NCBI GenBank assembly: GCA_947451115.1
Contig: CANFXV010000004.1
Coordinates: forward strand, 29,271-93,270
Source of the DNA: Bacteroidota bacterium
Lineage (GTDB): Bacteria; Bacteroidota; Bacteroidia; Chitinophagales; Chitinophagaceae
Direction: 5' to 3'
Length of the DNA: 64,000 bases
Shown here: positions 17,217 through 26,036 of the stretch, piece after piece
Layout: every line of letters starts with the position of its first letter
Numbering within the stretch: position 1 is the first letter of the stretch
Translations under genes and position numbers: made by a program
Notes under the pieces: model-generated
What the model was told of the DNA's origin: nothing
The model's input: the letters and a program-made list of their open reading frames with translations, nothing else
Database searches by the model: none

Positions 17217-17239
17217 AGCCATCTCTAATCGAGATGGCT
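17217..17239 (-). terminator. Terminator of tRNA-Pro
   Basis: AGCCATCTC pairs perfectly with GAGATGGCT around a five-base loop. On the minus strand it is followed by a T-rich stretch (TTGTTATTTT), 15 bases past the tRNA end. Confidence 0.7.
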
Positions 17240-17253
17240 GCTGTTTTCTTTTT

Positions 17254-17330
17254 TGGTCGGGTGAACAGGATTTGAACCTGCGACCACACGCCCCCCAGAC
17301 GTGTACGCTACCGGACTGCGCTACCACCCG
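17254..17330 (-). tRNA. tRNA-Pro (anticodon GGG)
   Basis: The minus strand folds as a tRNA: acceptor CGGGTGG/TCACCCG, a TAGCGCAG-type D arm, anticodon stem CACGT/GCGTG with loop CTGGGGG (anticodon GGG), and T arm with GGTTCAAATCC. Discriminator A is followed by CCA encoded in the DNA (17254-17256). A short open reading frame overlapping it on the same strand is not a gene. Confidence 0.93.
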
Positions 17331-17448
17331 ATGAGCCAATTTCATACCTATTTGGCTGATTTTGAACCTAAAAACTAAGGATTTTGGCTGCAAATATAAC
17401 CCTAAATAGAAAAATGGAGGTATATTGCATCAAAATATTATTGACCTG

Positions 17449-18714
17449 ATGACAATTCTTCTAAGACAAGTCAAAATTGCAGATCCAAGGTCGCCACACA
17501 ACGGGTTGGTAAGGGACATTTTAATCAAAGACGACAAGATCGATTCCATTGCTGAAAAATTTACTGGTAAAGCAGATCAAATAGTAGAACTTTCTAATGC
17601 TATTGTTAGTCCAGGTTTTGTAGATCCATTTGTACAATTCTGCGATCCTGGAATGGAACACAGAGAAACGCTAACGACCGGTGCGGCAGCTGCTCAAATG
17701 GGAGGCTTCACAACTGTATTTGCGCTACCCAATACACAACCTGTAGTAGACAATAAATCTCAAGTCACCTACATCAAACAACATAGTCAAGATTTACCCA
17801 TACATGTTTTACCCATTGGTGCCTTATCTAAAAAAGTAGAAGGCAAAGACTTGGCAGAAATGATTGACATGCATTCTAATGGAGCAGTTGCCTTTAGTGA
17901 TGGTTTATATCCAGTGCAGTCTACCCTATTATTTTTAAAAGCACTTCAATATGTGAAAGCATTTGATGGTGTAGTCATTCAAATGCCGATTGATAAAAGC
18001 TTGGGAAGTTTGGGTTTGATGAACGAAGGAATTTTATCTACTAAATTAGGTTTGCCCGGTATACCCGCTATCGCAGAAGAATTAATTATATCAAGAGACA
18101 TTGAATTGTTAAAATACACGAATTCTAAATTGCATATTACTGGGGTAAGTACCGCCAAAGGTATTGCGCTCATTACTGCAGCAAAAAAAGAAGGATTGAA
18201 TCTTACCTGTAGTGTTACACCGTATCATTTATTTTTTACTGAAGACGATTTGAAAGATTATGATACCTTGTTAAAAGTATTCCCTCCACTTCGCACTAAG
18301 CAAGATCAAAAAGCTTTGTTGATGGCAGTAGAATCAGGTATTGTGGATTGCATCAGCTCCCACCATATGCCACAGGATTGGGATGGCAAAACCATTGAAT
18401 TTGAAAATGCTAAAGCAGGCATCGCCGCTATTGAAACTAGCTTTGCTACAATTCATCACTTATTGCCAAAATTATCGGAGCAACGTTTTGCCGAATTATT
18501 TTCTACTAACGCTCGACATATTTTTGGATTAAATACTGCCACCATTGATGCTGGAGCCAATGCAGAGCTTACTATATTCAGTAAAAAAGAAATTACAAAA
18601 CTTTCGAAATCAGCTTCAAAAAGTAAATCGGCCAATTCCCCTTTTTGGGACATTAGTTTAACAGGTAAAATTTTAGCTACCCTTACTAAAGGGAAAATCA
18701 ATATCAATCATTAA
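17449..18714 (+). CDS. Dihydroorotase-like amidohydrolase without metal ligands
   Basis: A 421-residue member of the class I dihydroorotase family. Counted from the ATG at 17449 it starts MTILLRQVKIADPRSPHNG. The family context is clear: IVSPGFVDPF, MEHRETLTTGAAAAQMGGFTTV, PNTQPVVD, MNEGILSTKLGLPGIPAIAEE. The metal-binding HxH is replaced by Phe61-Val-Gln63 (normally DxHxH). The CVTPHH site reads SVTPYH, and the usual TDHAPH reads SHHMPQ (Ser304-His305). A zinc-dependent reaction therefore looks impossible. It may be a structural partner of PyrB, like inactive PyrC' proteins (inference). A true pyrC must lie elsewhere. First gene of the run leading to the heptose cluster. Confidence 0.85.
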   Translation: MTILLRQVKIADPRSPHNGLVRDILIKDDKIDSIAEKFTGKADQIVELSNAIVSPGFVDPFVQFCDPGMEHRETLTTGAAAAQMGGFTTVFALPNTQPVVDNKSQVTYIKQHSQDLPIHVLPIGALSKKVEGKDLAEMIDMHSNGAVAFSDGLYPVQSTLLFLKALQYVKAFDGVVIQMPIDKSLGSLGLMNEGILSTKLGLPGIPAIAEELIISRDIELLKYTNSKLHITGVSTAKGIALITAAKKEGLNLTCSVTPYHLFFTEDDLKDYDTLLKVFPPLRTKQDQKALLMAVESGIVDCISSHHMPQDWDGKTIEFENAKAGIAAIETSFATIHHLLPKLSEQRFAELFSTNARHIFGLNTATIDAGANAELTIFSKKEITKLSKSASKSKSANSPFWDISLTGKILATLTKGKININH

Positions 18715-18724
18715 TAACATCAAA

Positions 18725-19246
18725 ATGGAAACTAAAGTAACTACACATATTGTTAAAGGGTTAATGTTAAGTGGTGTATCTATCATGTTTAGCATTGTCG
18801 TATATGTATTTAATTTGTATGAAATATCTTGGCTCAATTGGATCAATACAGCCATTTTAATGGGCGGGTTAATTTATGGTAATATTTTGTATGCCAACCA
18901 AAGCAACAATAATGTCACTTTTGGTAATTTGTTTGCACATGGTTTTAAAACCACTGCAGTGGTGATAGTCATTACTACTATATACACTTTCATTGCTTTC
19001 AAATTATTGTTTCCAGACATGATTGATAAAATTCTTGATATGTCTAGAAAGCAAATGGAGAAAAATCCAAAGATGACCGATGAAATGATTGAACAAGCAA
19101 TGACCATGACCAAGAAATTCTTTATGCCCTTTGCTATAGGCGGAACCATACTTGGCACTGGATTTATGGGTGCCATTGCTTCTTTAATTGGTGCAGGTAT
19201 CGCTAAGAAAAATCCAGTAGATCCTTTCAATACGCCTACTGCCTAA
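18725..19246 (+). CDS. DUF4199 family membrane protein
   Basis: A 173-residue protein with four predicted membrane helices (about residues 8-28, 37-53, 71-96 and 134-160) and a charged loop between helices 3 and 4 (DMSRKQMEKNPKMTDEMIEQ). This layout matches DUF4199 proteins found almost only in Bacteroidota. Their function is unknown. It follows the dihydroorotase-like gene by 10 bases and precedes the glycosyltransferase by 9 bases, so all three are likely cotranscribed. That suggests, but does not prove, a link to membrane glycosylation. Confidence 0.75.
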   Translation: METKVTTHIVKGLMLSGVSIMFSIVVYVFNLYEISWLNWINTAILMGGLIYGNILYANQSNNNVTFGNLFAHGFKTTAVVIVITTIYTFIAFKLLFPDMIDKILDMSRKQMEKNPKMTDEMIEQAMTMTKKFFMPFAIGGTILGTGFMGAIASLIGAGIAKKNPVDPFNTPTA

Positions 19247-19255
19247 TTTATACTT

Positions 19256-20206
19256 ATGCAAATTTCTGTTGTAATACCACTTTTGAACGAAGCCGATTCA
19301 TTGCCTGAATTAATGCAATGGATACATCGTGTAATGGACGCCCACCATTTTACTTATGAAGTAATCATGGTGGATGATGGTAGTGATGACAATAGCTGGG
19401 AGACCATTGCAGGTTTAAGGGTTCAATACCCTAGTTTAAAAGGGATTAAATTTCAGCGCAATTATGGCAAGTCTGCAGCATTGAATGAAGGCTTTAAATT
19501 AGCGCAAGGCGATGTGGTGATTACCATGGATGCCGATTTACAAGATTCTCCTGATGAGATTCCTGAGTTTTATGAAATGATTACAAAACAAGGATTTCAT
19601 TTAGTAAGTGGATGGAAGAAAAAAAGATATGACAATACTTTTACTAAAAATATTCCTTCTAAAATTTACAATGCAGTAGCAAGAAAAAGTTCTGGTATTG
19701 TTTTACACGACTTTAATTGTGGTATCAAAGCATATCAATTAAAAGTCATTAAAAGCATTGAAGTTTTTGGCGAAATGCATCGTTATATTCCTATCCTAGC
19801 TAAATGGGCTGGCTTTAAGAAAATTGGAGAAAAAGTAGTGGTGCATCAAGCTAGAAAATACGGAACGACTAAATTTGGATGGGAAAGATTTGTAAACGGT
19901 TTCTTGGACTTAATGACCATTCAATTTTTATCAAAATTTGGGAAAAAGCCAATGCAACTTTTTGGATTGGTGGGTACTTTATTTTTCTTAATAGGTTTTG
20001 CAGCTTTTGGTACCATCATATTTGATAAGTTCATGAATCCTGAATATTCAGTGACCAATAAGCCCGCCTTCTTCATTGCCATTACCACCATGATCATTGG
20101 GGTACAATTATTTTTAGCAGGTTTTATTGCTGAATTGGTCAATAGAAATGCACCAGATAGAAACACTTATTTAGTGTCAGATAAAATTGGCTTCACGCAT
20201 TCATAG
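19256..20206 (+). CDS. Family 2 glycosyltransferase, polyprenyl-phosphate sugar transferase type
   Basis: A 316-residue GT2 enzyme with two C-terminal membrane helices (about 230-255 and 275-300). The catalytic domain has VVIPLLNEADSLPEL (residues 5-19), VDDGSDDNSW (39-48) and the metal-binding Asp92-Ala-Asp94 in MDADLQDSPDE. This build is typical of ArnC/GtrB/DPM1-like enzymes that move a sugar from a nucleotide to undecaprenyl phosphate on the inner face of the membrane. The sugar is not identifiable. It lies 9 bases behind DUF4199 and 14 bases before a GT4 gene. Confidence 0.85.
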   Translation: MQISVVIPLLNEADSLPELMQWIHRVMDAHHFTYEVIMVDDGSDDNSWETIAGLRVQYPSLKGIKFQRNYGKSAALNEGFKLAQGDVVITMDADLQDSPDEIPEFYEMITKQGFHLVSGWKKKRYDNTFTKNIPSKIYNAVARKSSGIVLHDFNCGIKAYQLKVIKSIEVFGEMHRYIPILAKWAGFKKIGEKVVVHQARKYGTTKFGWERFVNGFLDLMTIQFLSKFGKKPMQLFGLVGTLFFLIGFAAFGTIIFDKFMNPEYSVTNKPAFFIAITTMIIGVQLFLAGFIAELVNRNAPDRNTYLVSDKIGFTHS

Positions 20207-20220
20207 CCATCCCAAATTCA

Positions 20221-21342
20221 ATGAAAAAGAAAGTCATCATAATTGGACCGGCTTGGCCCTTGAGAGGTGGTTTAGCAACTTTTGACGAGCGTTTGGCCAA
20301 ACAATTTTTATTGGAGGGGTATGAAGTGACCATTTATACTTTCAGCTTACAATACCCTAACTTTTTATTTCCAGGAACTACACAGTTTTCCGCTGAACCA
20401 GCTCCTGCCAATTTAAACATTAAGGTTTGTATCAATTCCATCAATCCATTCAATTGGTTCAAAATTGGCAATGAATTAAGAAAATTAAAGCCTGAGTATA
20501 TTGTGGTTAGGTTCTGGATGCCTTTTTTTGGCCCCTGTTTAGGTACCATTCTTAGATTAGTTAAACGAAATAAAATCACGCAAAATATTTGTATTGCAGA
20601 CAATATCATTCCACATGAAAAAAGATTAGGAGATACTTTACTTACAAAATATTTTATCCAACCTATTCATAGGTTCATCACAATGAGTGAATTAGTGAAC
20701 AAGGATTTAGCCAGTTTCACTACTACCCCTTCGACCAATTTGGTGCATCCCATCTATGATAATTTCGGAGACATTTTATCTAAAGAGGAAGCCAGAAAAC
20801 ATTTACAGTTGCCTATCAATGATAAAATAATTTTGTTTTTTGGCTTCATAAGAAAATATAAGGGATTAGACTTATTATTAGAAGCAATGAATGATGCAAG
20901 AATAAAAGGCGCTCATATCAAATTACTGATTGCTGGTGAATATTATGATGATCCTAATTTTTACAATGAAATCATACAAGAATACCAACTTCAAGATTCG
21001 CTTTTTTTAAGCACAATTTTTATCAATGACAGCGAAGTAAAATATTATTTATGTGCTGCAGATTTTGTGATTCAACCCTATAGATCTGCCACCCAAAGTG
21101 GCGTAACCCCTTTGGCCTATCATTTTGAGAAACCCATGTTGGTGACCAATATTGGTGGCCTACCCAATTTGGTTCCACATTTAGAAGTGGGTGTTGTTAC
21201 AGCACCCAATCCAACCGCTATTGCAACGGGTATTATGACCTTGTATGAATTAGGCGAAACCCATTTTTTAAAGCATCTTTGTGAAGAAAAAAAGAAGTAC
21301 AGTTGGGACAAACTCACTGCCGCTATCTTACAAAAAAATTAA
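20221..21342 (+). CDS. Family 4 (GT-B) glycosyltransferase
   Basis: A 373-residue GT-B fold enzyme. The N-terminal half opens KKVIIIGPAWPLRGGLATFDERLAKQF, with the Gly-rich loop of the acceptor domain. The C-terminal half has LFFGFIRKYKGLDLLLEAM, then the donor-binding region FVIQPYRSATQSGVTPLAY, typical of group 1 transferases. No signal peptide; likely membrane-associated in the cytoplasm. Its place just before the GDP-heptose genes suggests that it may add a heptose or a neighbouring sugar to LPS or a surface glycan (inference). Confidence 0.85.
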   Translation: MKKKVIIIGPAWPLRGGLATFDERLAKQFLLEGYEVTIYTFSLQYPNFLFPGTTQFSAEPAPANLNIKVCINSINPFNWFKIGNELRKLKPEYIVVRFWMPFFGPCLGTILRLVKRNKITQNICIADNIIPHEKRLGDTLLTKYFIQPIHRFITMSELVNKDLASFTTTPSTNLVHPIYDNFGDILSKEEARKHLQLPINDKIILFFGFIRKYKGLDLLLEAMNDARIKGAHIKLLIAGEYYDDPNFYNEIIQEYQLQDSLFLSTIFINDSEVKYYLCAADFVIQPYRSATQSGVTPLAYHFEKPMLVTNIGGLPNLVPHLEVGVVTAPNPTAIATGIMTLYELGETHFLKHLCEEKKKYSWDKLTAAILQKN

Positions 21343-21351
21343 GTAGTCAAC

Positions 21352-22380
21352 ATGCTGTTTAGAAGTAAAGCCCCTTTAAGAATTGGACTCGCTGGCGGAG
21401 GAACAGATGTAAGTCCTTATAGCGATGAATTTGGTGGTGTTATTTTAAATGTGACTTTATCCCTATACGCACATACCACCATTGAGTTATTAGAGGAGCC
21501 TATTATTGTCCTAGAATCTATAGATAAAAACGAAACCCAAAGTTTTGAATTAACCAACCATCTTCCTATTGATGGCCAATTGGATTTAGTTAAAGGAGTT
21601 TACAACCGTATTCAAAAAGATTATCCCTTTGCTTTAAGAGGATTTAAAATTTCTACTAAGGTAGATGCACCAGCTGGAAGTGGCTTAGGGACATCTTCTA
21701 CTTTAGTAGTTTCAATTTTGGGTGCCTTTAAAGAAATGTTGAAATTCAAATTGAATGAATATGAAATAGCACATTATGCTTATGAAATAGAGCGCGTAGA
21801 CCTAGCCTTGGCAGGTGGTAAACAGGATCAATACGCAGCCACTTTCGGTGGTTTTAATTTTATGGAATTTTCATCCAACAATAAAGTGATTGTGAATCCA
21901 TTGCGCATTCGTCAGGATTACATCAACGAATTAGAAAACAATTTGGTTTTATATTTTACTTCCTCTACTAGAGAGTCTGCTACCATCATTAAAGAACAAC
22001 AAAAGAATGTAGTAGAAAAGAATGTCAAAAGCATCGAAGCCATGCATCATTTAAAAGATCAAGCAAAACGAATGAAAGAGGCATTGTTGATGGGAAAGAT
22101 TGATACCATTGGTGAAATATTAGATTATGGCTTTCAACAAAAAAAAGACATGGCTTCCAATATCTCCAATGAAAGAATTGAAGACATCTATCAACAAGTT
22201 AAAAAGGCAGGTGCCACAGGAGGTAAAATTAGTGGCGCTGGCGGTGGTGGATTTATGATATTTTACTGTCCAAAAAATACTAAACATAAAGTAATAGAGA
22301 CTTTGGAAAATTTAGGTGGAACCATCAAACAATACAGTTTTACTGAACATGGATTAACCACTTGGACCATTTCAGATTAA
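21352..22380 (+). CDS. hddA: D-glycero-alpha-D-manno-heptose 7-phosphate kinase
   Basis: A 342-residue GHMP kinase. The N-terminus SKAPLRIGLAGGGTDVSPY (residues 5-23) and the ATP loop APAGSGLGTSS (106-116) are typical of HddA. The C-terminal ATGGKISGAGGGGFMIF motif closes the active site. It phosphorylates heptose 7-phosphate at C1 of the alpha anomer to give the 1,7-bisphosphate. With the next three genes it completes the GDP-heptose route. It starts 9 bases after the GT4 stop. Confidence 0.9.
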   Translation: MLFRSKAPLRIGLAGGGTDVSPYSDEFGGVILNVTLSLYAHTTIELLEEPIIVLESIDKNETQSFELTNHLPIDGQLDLVKGVYNRIQKDYPFALRGFKISTKVDAPAGSGLGTSSTLVVSILGAFKEMLKFKLNEYEIAHYAYEIERVDLALAGGKQDQYAATFGGFNFMEFSSNNKVIVNPLRIRQDYINELENNLVLYFTSSTRESATIIKEQQKNVVEKNVKSIEAMHHLKDQAKRMKEALLMGKIDTIGEILDYGFQQKKDMASNISNERIEDIYQQVKKAGATGGKISGAGGGGFMIFYCPKNTKHKVIETLENLGGTIKQYSFTEHGLTTWTISD

Positions 22381-22411
22381 TCTATTTATCTTTACTTAGA
22401 AATCAATAAGC

Positions 22412-22987
22412 ATGAGTACAAAAATTAATGAAATTATAGCCGCTTCTATCGAAGTTAAAAGTCAAATCTTACAAGATGCGCAATTTTCAGCCACCATCGA
22501 AAAAGCCATTGTTTTAATTACTGAAGCCTTTCAAAGAGGCAATAGTGTTTATTTTGCAGGGAATGGTGGCAGTGCGGCTGATGCACAACATTTGGCTGCG
22601 GAATTTTCTGGCCGTTTTTACAAGGATCGTAAAGCATTACCTTCTGAAGCCTTGCATTGCAATACTTCTTATTTAACCGCAGTGGCCAATGATTATAGTT
22701 ATGAGGTCATTTATTCAAGATTGATTGAAGGTTTAGCCAAACCAGGAGATGTATTGGTGGGCATTAGTACCTCAGGCAATTCTGGAAACATTGTGAAAGC
22801 CTTTGAAAAATGTAGGGAATTAAAAGTAAGTACCATCGGATTCACAGGAGCTCATGGTGGTAAGATGAAAGAGCTAAGTGATTTACTTTTAAATGTACCC
22901 TCAACAGATACCCCAAGAATTCAAGAGTCACATATTTTGATTGGGCACATCATTTGTGAATTGGTAGAGAAAAACATTTTTGGTTAA
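22412..22987 (+). CDS. gmhA: Sedoheptulose 7-phosphate isomerase
   Basis: A 191-residue SIS-domain enzyme converting sedoheptulose 7-phosphate to D-glycero-D-manno-heptose 7-phosphate. The motif FAGNGGSAADAQHLAAEFSG (48-67) carries the catalytic Glu64 and metal-site His60, and VGISTSGNSGN holds the phosphate. ESHILIGHIICELVE near the end supplies further active-site His and Glu. The first committed step of heptose synthesis. Its stop codon TAA shares one base with the next ATG. Confidence 0.93.
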   Translation: MSTKINEIIAASIEVKSQILQDAQFSATIEKAIVLITEAFQRGNSVYFAGNGGSAADAQHLAAEFSGRFYKDRKALPSEALHCNTSYLTAVANDYSYEVIYSRLIEGLAKPGDVLVGISTSGNSGNIVKAFEKCRELKVSTIGFTGAHGGKMKELSDLLLNVPSTDTPRIQESHILIGHIICELVEKNIFG

Positions 22988-23673
22988 TGGAAGCCATTGT
23001 ATTAGCTGGCGGATTGGGTACAAGATTAAGATCGGTGGTTCCTGATTTGCCCAAATGTATGGCCCCTATTAATGGTATTCCTTTTTTAGCATATTTAATT
23101 GATCATTTAACTGCGCAAGGCGTGACCCATTTTGTATTTGCGCTTGGCTATAAATCTGATGAATTCTTAGATTTTTTAAACGCTAAACTTCCTCAAAATA
23201 ATTTTAGCATTGTCATTGAAGAAGAACCCTTGGGTACTGGAGGAGCCATTAAGTTAGCTATGGGCAAAACAAGTGCAGAAAATATTATTGCATTAAATGG
23301 AGATAGTTTATATAAATTAGACTTAACGCAGTTGATGCATTTTCATCAAGTCAATCATTCCCATTGTACCTTGGCATTAAAACCCATGCAATCATTTGAA
23401 AGGTATGGTTCGGTAGAAATTAATGAACATTCCAATATTGTTTCTTTTAAAGAAAAACAATTTATGGAAAATGGACTAATCAATGGCGGAGTATATGCCA
23501 TCCATGTGGCTTCTTTTTTAGCCCTACCCTTGCCTACTAAATTTTCTTTAGAAAAAGATTATCTAGAAAAATATGCGCAAGATTTTAAATTTTATGGAAA
23601 TGTTCAAGAAGCCTATTTTATTGATATTGGCATTCCCGAAGATTATGCCAAAGCACAAATTGAATTTAAATAA
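22987..23673 (+). CDS. hddC: D-glycero-alpha-D-manno-heptose 1-phosphate guanylyltransferase
   Basis: A 228-residue nucleotidyltransferase. The nucleotide loop is LAGGLGTRLRSVVPDLPKCM (residues 6-25), with ALNGDSLY further on as the metal-binding site. The family could also fit other sugar-1-phosphate transferases, but the flanking hddA, gmhA and gmhB make HddC, which makes GDP-heptose, the best fit. It overlaps the gmhA stop by one base and precedes gmhB by 5 bases, so translation is probably coupled. Confidence 0.85.
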   Translation: MEAIVLAGGLGTRLRSVVPDLPKCMAPINGIPFLAYLIDHLTAQGVTHFVFALGYKSDEFLDFLNAKLPQNNFSIVIEEEPLGTGGAIKLAMGKTSAENIIALNGDSLYKLDLTQLMHFHQVNHSHCTLALKPMQSFERYGSVEINEHSNIVSFKEKQFMENGLINGGVYAIHVASFLALPLPTKFSLEKDYLEKYAQDFKFYGNVQEAYFIDIGIPEDYAKAQIEFK

Positions 23674-23678
23674 ATAAC

Positions 23679-24227
23679 ATGTTTGATATTAAAGACATAG
23701 ATCAAAGTTGGACTTTATTTTTAGATAGAGATGGGGTCATTAATTTTGAACAACGCAATGATTATGTGAAACATTGGGGGGAATTCAAGTTTTACAAGGA
23801 GAGTTTAGCGGCCCTACCCATTTTAGCCAATCAATTTTCTACCATTGTTATTACGACCAATCAAAAAGGAGTAAGTAAAGGTTTGATGACAGAAGCTGAT
23901 TTGATCCATATTCATCAAAATATGGTGATCGAAATAAATAAAGTGGGCGGAAGAATCGATCATATATTTTATTGTACCGATTTTGACAACGAATCTTATA
24001 ATAGAAAACCACAACCTGGGATGGCTTTTCAAGCCAAGGAGCAAATTCCTACTATTGATTTTGCAAAGTCAATTATGGTAGGTAATAGAACCAGCGATAT
24101 GGAATTTGGAAGAAATGCAGGACTGCATACGGTGTTTTTAGCTACTACCCATCCGGAGACTGCATTCCCCGATCCAAGCATTGATTACAGATTCAATCAC
24201 TTATTGGAATTTGCGGAAGCTTTATAA
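23679..24227 (+). CDS. gmhB: D-glycero-D-manno-heptose 1,7-bisphosphate phosphatase
   Basis: A 182-residue HAD-superfamily phosphatase of the histidinol-phosphatase type. The nucleophile motif is LFLDRDGVIN (Asp16, Asp18), with ITTNQKGVSKGLMT as motif II, RKPQPGMAF with the motif III Lys, and MVGNRTSDMEFGRNAG as motif IV (usually GDxxSD). It removes the C7 phosphate from the bisphosphate made by HddA. The last gene of the run: it converges on lepA with only 2 bases between stop codons and no visible terminator. Confidence 0.9.
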   Translation: MFDIKDIDQSWTLFLDRDGVINFEQRNDYVKHWGEFKFYKESLAALPILANQFSTIVITTNQKGVSKGLMTEADLIHIHQNMVIEINKVGGRIDHIFYCTDFDNESYNRKPQPGMAFQAKEQIPTIDFAKSIMVGNRTSDMEFGRNAGLHTVFLATTHPETAFPDPSIDYRFNHLLEFAEAL

Positions 24228-24229
24228 AC

Positions 24230-26014
24230 CTAGTCTAATTTAAGTACCGCTAAGAATGCTTCTTGTGGAATTTCCACATTACCAATCTGACGCATTCTCT
24301 TCTTACCTTCTTTTTGCTTCTCTAATAATTTACGCTTACGGCTAATATCACCACCATAACATTTAGCGGTCACATCCTTACGCATGGCAGATATATTTTC
24401 TCTAGCCACTACTTTGGCACCAATGGCAGCTTGAATTGCAATTTGGAATTGTTGTTTGGTTAAAAGCTCTTTTAACTTTTCACAAAGTCTACGACCAAAA
24501 TCGGAAGCCTTGCCTCTATGTATTAAAGCACTTAAGGCATCTACTTTTTCTCCATTCAATAAAATATCCATCTTCACAATATCGGCGTCTCTAAATCCAA
24601 TTTGAGAATAATCAAATGATGCATAGCCTCTTGTTTGACTTTTTAATTTATCATAAAAATCAAATACAATTTCTGTCATCGGCATTTCAAAGATTAATTC
24701 CACCCTAGTTGGTGTCAAATAACTTTGATTCATTAAAATTCCACGCTTACTTAAACAAAGTGTAATGATATTACCAATATAGTCAGGAGAAGTAATAATT
24801 TGCGCACGAATATAAGGCTCTTCAATATGCTCAATTTTTACAGGATCGGGCATTTCAGAAGGGTTGTTCACGATTATTTTTTCACCTCTTGTCGTATAGG
24901 CAATAAAACTTACGTTAGGAACAGTGGTAATTACGGTTTGATTAAACTCTCTTTCTAAACGCTCTTGGATAATTTCCATATGCAGCAATCCTAAGAAGCC
25001 GCATCTAAAACCAAAACCCAATGCCTGAGATGTTTCTAATTCGAATGTTAAAGAAGCGTCGTTCAATTGTAATTTTTCCATACAATCTCTTAACTCTTCA
25101 AACTCATCGGTGTTCACTGGATAAATTCCTGCAAATACCATGGGTTTAACTTCTTCAAAACCATTGATCATTTCACCTGGGTTATTCGCCAAGGTAATGG
25201 TATCTCCTACTTTAACTTCTTTAGCCACTTTAATCCCAGTTATAATATAGCCCACATCTCCTGCTCTCACTTCAGCCTTGGGGGTCATGGCTAATTTTAA
25301 TACACCTACTTCATCTGCATTGTAATCTCTTCCCGATGCCACAAAACGAATTTTATCATTCTTCTTTAATACCCCATTCATAATACGGTAGTATACAATA
25401 ATACCACGGAAGCTATTAAAGACACTATCAAAAATTAAGGCTTGTAGTGGTGCTTCCGGATCTCCTACTGGAGCTGGAATCCTTTCTGCAATGGCTTGTA
25501 AAATTTCTTCAATACCAATACCTGATCTTCCACTTGCTAGTAAAATATCTTCTTGCTTACAGCCTATTAATTCAATAATTTGATCGGTGACTTCTGGAAT
25601 TTTGGCCCCATCCATATCAATCTTATTGATCACTGGTATAATTTCTAAATTATTTTCCAATGCTAAATATAAATTGCTAATCGTTTGTGCTTGTATACCT
25701 TGAGAGGCATCTACTAATAATAAAGCCCCTTCGCAAGCAGCTAAGGCTCTACTTACTTCATAACTAAAGTCAACATGACCAGGTGTATCAATTAAATTAT
25801 AGGTATAGGTGGTGCCTTTATGTATATAATTAATTTGAATCGCGTGACTTTTAATGGTAATCCCTTTTTCACGCTCCAAATCCATATCATCCAAAACCTG
25901 ATTCATCATTTCACGTTCGGTGATCGTTTTAGTATGTTCTAATAAACGATCGGCCAAGGTACTTTTACCGTGATCGATGTGTGCGATGATACAAAAATTT
26001 CTAATATTCTTCAT
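24230..26014 (-). CDS. lepA: Elongation factor 4
   Basis: A 594-residue translational GTPase that promotes back-translocation or assists ribosome assembly and initiation. Motifs: G1 AHIDHGKST (residues 11-19), G3 DTPGHVDF, G4 NKID, and the LepA-specific C-terminal [20 protein letters not shown] tail. Length is normal. It lies 22 bases downstream of tpiA on the same strand and may be cotranscribed with it. Confidence 0.97.
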   Translation of the reverse strand: MKNIRNFCIIAHIDHGKSTLADRLLEHTKTITEREMMNQVLDDMDLEREKGITIKSHAIQINYIHKGTTYTYNLIDTPGHVDFSYEVSRALAACEGALLLVDASQGIQAQTISNLYLALENNLEIIPVINKIDMDGAKIPEVTDQIIELIGCKQEDILLASGRSGIGIEEILQAIAERIPAPVGDPEAPLQALIFDSVFNSFRGIIVYYRIMNGVLKKNDKIRFVASGRDYNADEVGVLKLAMTPKAEVRAGDVGYIITGIKVAKEVKVGDTITLANNPGEMINGFEEVKPMVFAGIYPVNTDEFEELRDCMEKLQLNDASLTFELETSQALGFGFRCGFLGLLHMEIIQERLEREFNQTVITTVPNVSFIAYTTRGEKIIVNNPSEMPDPVKIEHIEEPYIRAQIITSPDYIGNIITLCLSKRGILMNQSYLTPTRVELIFEMPMTEIVFDFYDKLKSQTRGYASFDYSQIGFRDADIVKMDILLNGEKVDALSALIHRGKASDFGRRLCEKLKELLTKQQFQIAIQAAIGAKVVARENISAMRKDVTAKCYGGDISRKRKLLEKQKEGKKRMRQIGNVEIPQEAFLAVLKLD

Positions 26015-26036
26015 GTAAGTGAAACTAGGCTTTTAA

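Noticed and set aside
17199..17393. A 64-codon minus-strand open frame across the tRNA-Pro gene
   Set aside because: It covers the whole tRNA and its terminator. The tRNA fold fully explains the sequence.
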